Shown in pieces: positions 1 to 5,535 of a stretch of 5,801 bases of DNA (within the stretch, counting starts at the first letter, position 1; every line of letters starts with the position of its first letter). Origin of the DNA: an uncultured Solirubrobacteraceae bacterium (GTDB lineage: Bacteria; Actinomycetota; Thermoleophilia; Solirubrobacterales; Solirubrobacteraceae); NCBI GenBank assembly GCA_955652215.1, contig CATPAX010000077.1:1-5801 (forward strand). The letters run 5' to 3'. The notes under the pieces are model-generated. The model worked only from the letters and a program-made list of their open reading frames with translations. It did not search any database and was not told the origin of the DNA. The translations under genes were made by a program, and so were the position numbers.

Positions 1-1994
1 CCGTATGTGTTCGCGGCACATACGCCCGTGCCCGCCCAGAAGTTTTCGAGCCCCGGTACCGAGAAGTCGTAGACGAGATCGGTGGCCGCGACCTCGGTGA
101 CTGAGCGAATCGCTGCCCACACCAGATCCCCGGTCACCCGGGCATTAAGGCGTTGCTCGACTCCCTCGTCCCAGCGCAGAGGGCTCCACGGTGAGACCTG
201 GCACGCCGTGAGGAGCCAGAACGGATAGCGCCGGTCGCCGGTCTTGTGCCGCATGCGCGTCTGGTAACGACCGACCGAAGGGACGATGCCGAATCGGGCG
301 AGCGCGACGATCAGGTCGTCCTTGAGCTCGTCGTAGACCGTGACGAATGCGTGACGCTTTCCGACTTGGGCACCGGAGTGCACTCCATCACCCTCCCGGT
401 AGCCCTCGATGAACCACTTGAGGCGACTCAGAGGAAGGCCGAGCACCCATCCCGGGATCCGCTTGCGGTTCCCGCCGAACCCGAGGAAATCCATCAGTCT
501 CAGGAGAAGCTTCGAGTGGACGAAGATCGCCGCCGCACGCGCAGCGTGGGCCTTGGCGCATACAACGTGAAGATCGAACACGGACTGGATGATCGAGGCG
601 GCCCGCTCGCAGCGCTCACTGTCACACGAGAGCGTCAGGAATGCGTCGCCGCCCTTCTCATGCCATGAACCTTCGGCCACCCAGAGCCCTAGCAGCCACA
701 AGAGGTCCTCGGTTACCTCGATCCGGACCGGCATCGGCACACTGCGCCCAGCCACGCGCACCCCGATCTTGGCGGCTTCGGGCATCTCCATTCCCAGCCG
801 CCAGAAGCAGGGAAGGGGAACACGGTCCGACTGACGCATCCTGATGATCTTGGTCCAGGCTCCATTGCGCCAGTTGGGTCCGGCGTTGCGGCGCTTAGAG
901 ACGAGCAGCCCGAACAGGTCCTGCCGGCACTCCCATGCCCGCTCGCCCAGTCCCGGCGCCTCCACCGTGAGGTCCCATGGATCGCCCTCATTCCAGCGCC
1001 AGACCTCGATCATGCTGATCCAGCGCCGATCGCGCTCGGGCACGTCGATCCGCCGCGCGATCGCGATCCGGTCGCCGACCGTCAGCTCCGCCGCGGTCTT
1101 GGCTACCGGCTCGCCGTCGCGTCCCTCGACGAACAGCGAGTGGTGACCGGTGACCCGTACCGATCGCCCGTACCGGGTCCGGATCTCGTAGCAGCGCTCA
1201 TCAGTCGGGTGGGCGATGAGCGACTGTGCGGCCGCCGCCACCATCCGGCCACCGGTCGAGAAAGCGGGCACGCTCACGTAGTCGAGCGGGTACTCCATCG
1301 CGGGAGAGAAACCGCCGTCAAGTAGCGCCACCCCCCCGGCGCGAGGCTGGTGCTTGGGGACGTATCCGGCGGCGACCGCGTAGCGAGCGAGCCGCGCCGC
1401 CAGCTCCGAGACCTTCTCGCGACGCAGCTCCCGACCGTCGTCGTAGAGCACCTGCTCGTCGGCGAGGATGGAGTTGAATATCCGGACGATCGCCGTGTCG
1501 ACGCCCTGCTGGCGGTGATAGGCCATCGTCAGCGCCTCGGCGTAGCGTTTGGCCTCGTCGTAGACCCCGCGGGGGCCGATCGGGTTGACGTGGCCCCAGT
1601 AGGTCTCGCGCTGGGGGTGCTCCTGAGGGTCGCCGTAGACCTCGCTGGTCGAGGCCAGCAGGAACCGTGCCCGATGCTTCTTGGCCAGGCCGAGGGTGTG
1701 GTGGGTCCCGTAGGAGCCGACCTTCAGCGTGTGCAGCGGTAGCCGCAGATAGTCGATCGGCGACGCGGGCGACGCGAGGTGGTAGACGAAGTCGATCGGC
1801 TCCTCCACGAAATACGGCTCGGTGATGTCGAGGTTCAGGTGGACGAACTCCTCGCTGCGGATGTGCTCGACGTTTGCGAGCGTCCCGGTCTCGAGGTTGT
1901 CGACGCAGATCACCCTGTGGCCGCGGCTCAGCAGCTCGTCGCAGAGATGCGAGCCGACGAATCCGGCGCCTCCAGTGACAAGGCTCGTTGGCAC
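1..1994 (-). CDS. UDP-glucuronate decarboxylase-like SDR epimerase/dehydratase, interrupted by an intein; C-terminus beyond the left edge
   Basis: NAD-dependent nucleotide-sugar enzyme of the extended SDR family. The best match from memory is UXS, which converts UDP-glucuronate to UDP-xylose in the cytoplasm for cell-surface glycans. The N-extein is residues 1-174. It has a Rossmann motif TGGAGFVG at 7-14, CVDN after the second strand, [24 protein letters not shown] (the catalytic Ser/Thr region), [12 protein letters not shown], and the catalytic Tyr145/Lys149 pair in YDEAK. It ends in VRIFN. The family motif RIFNTYGP is split: TYG resumes at base 8, after 1464 inserted in-frame bases. I chose GTG at 1992-1994 because [12 protein letters not shown] has the normal family spacing. 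TTG at 2001-2003 is an alternative, and an in-frame TAG lies at 2064-2066. No Shine-Dalgarno sequence is visible, so translation may be leaderless. dTDP-glucose 4,6-dehydratase is a less likely identity. Substrate specificity cannot be settled because the C-terminal half is outside the window. Confidence 0.9.
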   Translation of the reverse strand, partial: MPTSLVTGGAGFVGSHLCDELLSRGHRVICVDNLETGTLANVEHIRSEEFVHLNLDITEPYFVEEPIDFVYHLASPASPIDYLRLPLHTLKVGSYGTHHTLGLAKKHRARFLLASTSEVYGDPQEHPQRETYWGHVNPIGPRGVYDEAKRYAEALTMAYHRQQGVDTAIVRIFNSILADEQVLYDDGRELRREKVSELAARLARYAVAAGYVPKHQPRAGGVALLDGGFSPAMEYPLDYVSVPAFSTGGRMVAAAAQSLIAHPTDERCYEIRTRYGRSVRVTGHHSLFVEGRDGEPVAKTAAELTVGDRIAIARRIDVPERDRRWISMIEVWRWNEGDPWDLTVEAPGLGERAWECRQDLFGLLVSKRRNAGPNWRNGAWTKIIRMRQSDRVPLPCFWRLGMEMPEAAKIGVRVAGRSVPMPVRIEVTEDLLWLLGLWVAEGSWHEKGGDAFLTLSCDSERCERAASIIQSVFDLHVVCAKAHAARAAAIFVHSKLLLRLMDFLGFGGNRKRIPGWVLGLPLSRLKWFIEGYREGDGVHSGAQVGKRHAFVTVYDELKDDLIVALARFGIVPSVGRYQTRMRHKTGDRRYPFWLLTACQVSPWSPLRWDEGVEQRLNARVTGDLVWAAIRSVTEVAATDLVYDFSVPGLENFWAGTGVCAANTY
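2..24. repeat. 8-bp perfect inverted repeat across the intein/C-extein junction
   Basis: CGTATGTG (2-9) and CACATACG (17-24) are perfect reverse complements separated by 7 bases. The splice junction falls between bases 8 and 9, so one arm is mostly C-extein DNA (the Thr-Tyr codons) and the other lies in the last codons of the intein (Val-Cys). It may be coincidental, a relic of insertion, or related to the endonuclease site. Confidence 0.5.
9..1472 (-). other. Intein (protein-splicing element with homing endonuclease), 488 aa
   Basis: In-frame insertion between Asn174 of the enzyme and the Thr of TYG. There is no stop codon in any of its 488 codons. Block A begins at Ser1 ([13 protein letters not shown]). 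A stretch of family type ([23 protein letters not shown]) leads to block [12 protein letters not shown], with Thr108 and His110/111. [10 protein letters not shown] follows. The endonuclease occupies the middle of the element. Block F is [18 protein letters not shown] (residues 466-483) and block G is VCAAN, ending in Asn488 with Thr as the +1 residue. These are the Hint-fold splicing residues of a class 1 intein: Ser1 acyl shift, transesterification to Thr+1, Asn cyclisation. The usual penultimate His is Ala, as in the cyanobacterial DnaE inteins, which do splice. The block F position often filled by His is Glu476. Removal would restore RIFNTYG exactly, which fixes both boundaries. Confidence 0.93.
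273..704 (-). other. LAGLIDADG (DOD) homing endonuclease domain inside the intein
   Basis: Residues about 257-400 of the intein. The first dodecapeptide (block C) is [12 protein letters not shown], with the acidic residue Glu267. Block D is KRIPGW (337-342) with its conserved Lys. The second dodecapeptide (block E) is [11 protein letters not shown] (353-363) with acidic Asp362. Block H is [19 protein letters not shown], roughly 382-400. Both metal-binding acidic positions are filled and the frame is open, so the nuclease may be active. A DNA-contact region rich in Arg and Trp lies just before it, around residues 150-250, including [15 protein letters not shown]. The family makes double-strand breaks in intein-free alleles and spreads by gene conversion. 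Activity here is inferred. Confidence 0.85.
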
Positions 1995-2001
1995 GCAAGG
2001 C

Positions 2002-2007
2002 AATGTA
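2002..2007 (-). promoter_or_regulatory. Candidate -10 box for leaderless transcription of the UXS-like gene
   Basis: On the minus strand TACATT (TANNNT type) ends 7 bases before the GTG start. That is the spacing expected if transcription begins at the start codon itself. The absence of a Shine-Dalgarno sequence before this GTG supports a leaderless mRNA, which is common in actinobacteria. No convincing -35 element is seen. Confidence 0.4.
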
Positions 2008-2020
2008 CAGGCGCCACGCC

Positions 2021-2028
2021 TCGCGCGA
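2021..2028. promoter_or_regulatory. Small palindrome in the divergent intergenic region
   Basis: TCGCGCGA is a perfect 8-base palindrome near the middle of the only intergenic region, between the two divergent -10 candidates. It could be part of an operator shared by the UXS-like and ferritin genes. In DNA this rich in G and C, an 8-base CG palindrome is also quite likely by chance. Confidence 0.2.
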
Positions 2029-2048
2029 CGCGGTGGCCGGGAGGGCAA

Positions 2049-2054
2049 TACGAT
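2049..2054 (+). promoter_or_regulatory. Candidate -10 box of the ferritin gene
   Basis: TACGAT fits the TANNNT consensus and lies 32 bases before the Shine-Dalgarno sequence. A weak -35 candidate, GCGACG at 2025-2030, would give an 18-base spacer but matches TTGACA at only three positions. No iron-box-like (Fur/IdeR) operator was recognised by eye. Confidence 0.35.
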
Positions 2055-2086
2055 CAAGCGCGCCTACCGCGATGGATCGGATGATC

Positions 2087-2093
2087 GGAGGAG
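2087..2093 (+). promoter_or_regulatory. Shine-Dalgarno sequence that fixes the ferritin start
   Basis: GGAGGAG lies 4 bases before GTG 2098 (core GGAGG with 6-base spacing). It decides the start: the open frame continues far upstream, but the upstream part lacks family similarity and runs antisense to the UXS-like gene. Confidence 0.8.
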
Positions 2094-2097
2094 TCAC

Positions 2098-2640
2098 GTG
2101 GCCGCAGCTCGGTTCGTCGAGCGCCTGAACGAGCAGATCGCCAACGAGTTCGCCGCCTCGCAGCAGTACATCGCGGCCGCCGTCTACTACGACTCGGAAA
2201 CCCTGCCGCGCATGGCAGCGTTCTTCTACGAACAGGCGGTGGAGGAACGCAACCACGCGATGATGATGGTCCGATACCTGCTCGACGCCGATGTGCACGT
2301 CGCGATCCCGGGCGTCGCAGCGCCCGAGACGGAGTTCGCTGATGTCGTGGCTCCGGTGGCGCTCGCGCTGGAGCAGGAGCGGCGCGTAAGCGACCAGATA
2401 GCCGCACTGATGGGCGTGGCCCGCGACGAGGGCGACTATCTCAGCGAGCAGTTCGTGCAGTGGTTCCTCAAGGAGCAGATCGAGGAGGTCGCGACTATGT
2501 CCTCACTCCTCGCCGTGAGCGAGCGATCGAGCCAGACGCCGATGTTCATCGAGGACTACCTGGCCCGCGAGCACGGCGGCGCGGGCGCCCCGGACCCAAC
2601 CGCGCCGTCTGTGGCCGGGGGTGCGCTTACCGCCGCGTAG
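2098..2640 (+). CDS. ftn: Ferritin (non-haem, FtnA/BfrB-like), 180 aa
   Basis: Iron-storage protein that oxidises Fe(II) and mineralises it inside a 24-subunit cytoplasmic shell. The four-helix bundle is clear: ERLNEQIANEFAASQQY, FFYEQAVEERNHAMMMVRYL, PVALALEQERRVSDQIAAL, and FVQWFLKEQIEEVATM. Ferroxidase-centre residues Glu17, Glu50, His53, Glu94 and Gln127, with Glu49, Glu126 and Glu130 of the third iron site and Tyr24, sit at the same numbers as in E. coli FtnA. That also confirms the GTG start. No Met ligand of the bacterioferritin haem type was identified, so haem-free ferritin is favoured. After the fifth helix (FIEDYLARE) there is a Gly/Ala/Pro-rich tail, residues 159-180, which makes it longer than FtnA (165 aa) and close to mycobacterial BfrB in length. 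It is divergent from the intein-bearing gene, and its 3' end overlaps that of selB by 14 bases. Confidence 0.95.
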   Translation: MAAARFVERLNEQIANEFAASQQYIAAAVYYDSETLPRMAAFFYEQAVEERNHAMMMVRYLLDADVHVAIPGVAAPETEFADVVAPVALALEQERRVSDQIAALMGVARDEGDYLSEQFVQWFLKEQIEEVATMSSLLAVSERSSQTPMFIEDYLAREHGGAGAPDPTAPSVAGGALTAA

Positions 2641-4162
2641 TCGCTTCGTGGTCCGGCGCGCGAGCGCCCCGGCGCAGTACGTGCTGATCGCCGCGGCGGA
2701 TCGTCACCCGCTCGGCATCAAGGTGCTCGAGCAGCGCCTGGGCGAACTTGCGCGAGGTGCCGAGGTCGTCTCGCAGATCGGCGAGCGACACCGCCCCTCC
2801 ACGGCCCTCGGCCAGCGCGAGCACCCGGCGGCGTACCTCGTCGAGCGCCTCCGGGTGGTAGTGGAGCGTCTTCGACACGCGGATCGCGCGGCCCGCTGCC
2901 CGCAGGGCGGCGAGCTCCGCTGAGTCGAGCTCTGAGTCGAGCGGCGGCTCGAACCGGGCCTCGCGCAGCCGTCGCTCCATCGCCAACGCCGCAGGGCTTA
3001 GGGCGGGAGGCTCGGGCGAGGGCTTCGGCGACTCTGTCGGAGCGCTCGCGCGCGGCTCGTCCTCCCCCTTCGGCTCCTCTCCACGTGCCAGCTTCTCGAG
3101 CCGGCCCAGGAGCGCGCGGCTCGGGCCGTGCTTCCGTGGGTGGGCGTCCAGCACGACCCCGCCGCCAAGCGTGTCTGGCGGAGCGATCCGCCGGATCACC
3201 AGCCGATCCCGGGCCGCTGGAACCAGTGGATGCTCGAGGCGGAGCTGCCAGAAGCGTCCCCCGAGCCACGCCAGGCGTGCCGGAGCTTCGCGCGTGCCGT
3301 GATGAACCTGGACGCGGTCCCCATGCTCTAGCTCGCTCTCAACGAGCTCGAGCTGGGCGTCGATCAGGAAAGTCGTTGCCAGCGGTGTCCCGCGGCTCGC
3401 CAGGACGTCACCACGGCTCACCTCGGAGACGGCTATCCCGATCATGTTCACCGCGACACGCTGTCCCGCCGCGGCGCAGTCGACCGCTTGGTCGTGCACC
3501 TGAACGCCGCGAACTCGAACATGCCGGCCCACGGGCAGCAGCTCCATCTCGTCGCCGCGCGCGATGGTCCCCGACCAGAGCGTCCCCGTTACCACGGTTC
3601 CTGCGCCCCGGATGGTGAAAGCGCGATCGACGTGAAGACTCGCCGGCCCGGTGTGCTCGGCGCGGCTCGAGATCGAGCTTGTGGCGGTTTCGAGCGCCTC
3701 TCGCAACTCGTCCAGCCCGTGGCCTGTGGGTGCGCTCACCGGCACGATCTGAGCCTCGGGGAGGAGCTCGGAGGCCTCGATCATCGCCAGCTCTGGATCG
3801 GCCAGGTCGCTCTTGGTGATCGCCACGACACCCGTATGGACTCCCAGGGCCCGCAGGACGGCTGCGTGCTCGCGTGTCTGCGGCATCACGCCGTCGTCCG
3901 CGGCGATCACCATCAGATACAGGTCGATGCCCGTGGCCCCGGCGACCATCGTGCGCACGAACCGCTCGTGCCCGGGGACGTCGATGACAGACACCGCTCG
4001 GCCGGAGGGGAGGGTCAGAGACGCGTATCCGAGCGCGATCGAAATCCCCCGTGCCCGCTCCTCGGGGAGCCGGTCAGTATCAACGCCGGTCAGCGCTCTG
4101 ATCAGCGCAGTCTTGCCGTGGTCGATATGGCCTGAGGTTCCGAGCGTCAGTGGCGCGCTCAT
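2627..4162 (-). CDS. selB: Selenocysteine-specific elongation factor SelB, short form (511 aa)
   Basis: GTPase that carries selenocysteyl-tRNA(Sec) to the ribosome at UGA codons marked by a SECIS hairpin. The G domain has the P-loop GHIDHGKT (11-18), switch I RGISIALGYA (39-47 region), DVPGHE (61-66), TKSD (116-119) and a VSAPTGHGL G5 region (142-150). Domain II starts near 173 (DRAFTIRGAGTVVTGTLWSG), and domain III ends near 355. A charged, Pro-rich linker (about 361-386) is followed by only about 110-125 residues of C-terminal winged-helix sequence. Its end, LGTSRKFAQALLEHLD with RRGDQHVLRRG, is typical of the last SECIS-binding winged helix. Typical SelB has four winged helices and roughly 600 residues, so one or two appear to be missing. 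The ATG overlaps the selA stop (ATGA at 4159-4162), which suggests translational coupling. The stop is TAA at 2627-2629. Confidence 0.96.
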   Translation of the reverse strand: MSAPLTLGTSGHIDHGKTALIRALTGVDTDRLPEERARGISIALGYASLTLPSGRAVSVIDVPGHERFVRTMVAGATGIDLYLMVIAADDGVMPQTREHAAVLRALGVHTGVVAITKSDLADPELAMIEASELLPEAQIVPVSAPTGHGLDELREALETATSSISSRAEHTGPASLHVDRAFTIRGAGTVVTGTLWSGTIARGDEMELLPVGRHVRVRGVQVHDQAVDCAAAGQRVAVNMIGIAVSEVSRGDVLASRGTPLATTFLIDAQLELVESELEHGDRVQVHHGTREAPARLAWLGGRFWQLRLEHPLVPAARDRLVIRRIAPPDTLGGGVVLDAHPRKHGPSRALLGRLEKLARGEEPKGEDEPRASAPTESPKPSPEPPALSPAALAMERRLREARFEPPLDSELDSAELAALRAAGRAIRVSKTLHYHPEALDEVRRRVLALAEGRGGAVSLADLRDDLGTSRKFAQALLEHLDAERVTIRRGDQHVLRRGARAPDHEATTRR

Positions 4163-5535
4163 CTGTGCTCGCGGAGCGCTGCCAGCGCGTGTCGGACGGC
4201 CGCCGCGGCGGCGTCGATCTCTCCGTCGGCGATCGTGCGTGGATCAAGCAATGCCTGTCCGTCGTGGATCCGAGCGATCACTGGCGGACTTGCCGCCCGC
4301 AGCGCCTTGGCCACCTCGCTCGGCGGCTCCTTCACCTCGAGCGCGACAGCCGGGCCCTCCAGCTCGAGCAGCGGCAGCGCCCCGCCTCCGACGCGACCGG
4401 TGCTCCGAACTGGCCGCGCCTGGCGTCCGATCGCCTCTGCCAGCCGCGTGGCCCTTGCGGCGAGCTCTTCCTCGGTGGCATCGAGCATCGCCAGAACTGG
4501 GATCTCCCGGCGAGCGCGCTCTGGATCGAGGTACAGAGCCAACGTTGCCTCGAGCGCCGCAAGGGATAGCTTGTCGATCCGCATCGCCCGCGCGAGTGGG
4601 TGCTCGCGTGCGGCGGCAACGGCATCTCTGCGACCGGCCAACAACCCCGCCTGCGGACCGCCCAGGAGCTTGTCGCCCGAGCAGCACACGAGCGCGGCGC
4701 CCGCGGCGATGGAGCGCTTGACCGGGGGCTCGTCGGCGAGCGCTGGGAGGGACTCGGTGGGGGCCAGAACCCCGGAGCCGAGGTCGTCGATCACCGGGAC
4801 GGGCAGCCGGCAGAGGTCCTCCACGGAGACGTCGTGCACGAATCCGAGGGTCCGGAAGTTCGACTGGTGCACCCGCAGGATCGCGCGGACCTCGACCGCA
4901 CTCGAGTCAAGCGCCCGCTCGTAGTCCTCGAGGCGGGTGCGATTGGTGGTCCCCACCTCGACCAGCGTGGCGCCTGACTGCTCGATCACCTGCGGGATTC
5001 GGAAGCCACCGCCGATCTCGACGAGCTGTCCGCGGGAGACCACGATCCCGTACCCGGGGCCCGCCAGCGCGGCGGCCGCCAGGAGGACGGCGGCGGCGCC
5101 ATTGTTGACGACGGCTGCGGCCTCGGCGCCGGTCAGCTCGCAGAGCAGCGCCTCGACATGAGCGTGCCGGCTCCCGCGCTCCCCGCTCTCGAGATCGAGC
5201 TCGAGATTCGAGTAACCCTCCGCTGCTTGGGCCAACGCCTCACGCGCGGCGCGGGGTAGCGGCGCGCGACCCAGGTTGGTGTGGATGAGGACACCTGTCG
5301 CGTTGATCACGCGCCGATACCGCAGCCTTCCGATCTCCTCGAGCACCTCACGGGCTCGGACCGCCACGTCGTCCAGCGACGTGGCACCGGAACGCACGGC
5401 GTCGCGTTGCTCGTCGATCGCCTGCCTGGCCGCTCTGACGGCCAGCGCATGCGGAGCGTCAAGGACAGCCGCCAGCTCGTGAACGGCGGGGAGCGACCTC
5501 AGGCTCTGCGCTCGGGCGTCGTTCCCGCTACCCAC
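4159..5535 (-). CDS. selA: L-seryl-tRNA(Sec) selenium transferase SelA, 458 aa
   Basis: PLP enzyme that converts Ser-tRNA(Sec) to Sec-tRNA(Sec) using selenophosphate; it forms large ring-shaped oligomers in the cytoplasm. The N-terminal domain starts with LRSLPAVHELAAVL (12-25). Then come RRVINATGVLIHTNLGRAPL (about 74-93), EGYSNLELDLESGERGSRHAHVE (106-128), VVNNGAAAVLL (142-152), GGFRIPQVIEQSG and EVGTTNRT (193-200), VHQSNFRTLGF (222-232), and DDLGSG (250-255). The PLP-binding Lys289 is in CSGDKLLGGPQAG. The C-terminal region (LPLLELEG, PPVIARIHDGQALLDPRTI) is complete, and the length is normal for the family. The start is GTG at 5533-5535, preceded by a purine-rich ribosome-binding stretch. 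This makes the gene overlap the moaE end by 37 bases. Its stop overlaps the selB start. Confidence 0.97.
   Translation of the reverse strand: MGSGNDARAQSLRSLPAVHELAAVLDAPHALAVRAARQAIDEQRDAVRSGATSLDDVAVRAREVLEEIGRLRYRRVINATGVLIHTNLGRAPLPRAAREALAQAAEGYSNLELDLESGERGSRHAHVEALLCELTGAEAAAVVNNGAAAVLLAAAALAGPGYGIVVSRGQLVEIGGGFRIPQVIEQSGATLVEVGTTNRTRLEDYERALDSSAVEVRAILRVHQSNFRTLGFVHDVSVEDLCRLPVPVIDDLGSGVLAPTESLPALADEPPVKRSIAAGAALVCCSGDKLLGGPQAGLLAGRRDAVAAAREHPLARAMRIDKLSLAALEATLALYLDPERARREIPVLAMLDATEEELAARATRLAEAIGRQARPVRSTGRVGGGALPLLELEGPAVALEVKEPPSEVAKALRAASPPVIARIHDGQALLDPRTIADGEIDAAAAAVRHALAALREHR

Noticed and set aside
246..1146. Several plus-strand open frames opposite the intein
   Set aside because: No recognisable domains or ribosome-binding sites. 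The minus-strand intein motifs explain this region fully.
1822..2097. Upstream extension of the ferritin frame starting at an ATG
   Set aside because: The extra residues are antisense to the conserved UXS N-terminus and have no ferritin similarity. The Shine-Dalgarno sequence and the FtnA residue numbering both point to GTG 2098.
1318..2298. Long open minus-strand frame with an ATG start across the UXS-like gene
   Set aside because: It lies in a different frame from the UXS/intein gene, its product is Arg/Pro/Ala-rich with no family motifs, and it crosses the ferritin gene. It is a shadow produced by high GC.
2655..2668. GGCGC/GCGCC hairpin 15 bases after the ferritin stop, as a terminator
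   Set aside because: The stem is only 5 bp with a GCGA loop, there is no T-tract, and it lies within the selB coding sequence. Stems like this are frequent in high-GC DNA.
3813..4721. Plus-strand open frame of about 300 codons opposite selA and selB
   Set aside because: The product is Arg/Pro/Ser-rich and low in complexity, and it lies wholly antisense to two clearly conserved genes.
5187..5213. Cluster of CTCGAG/GATCGAG repeats in selA
   Set aside because: It encodes the conserved SelA stretch around NLELDLESGE. Repeated Leu/Glu codons under GC bias explain it.
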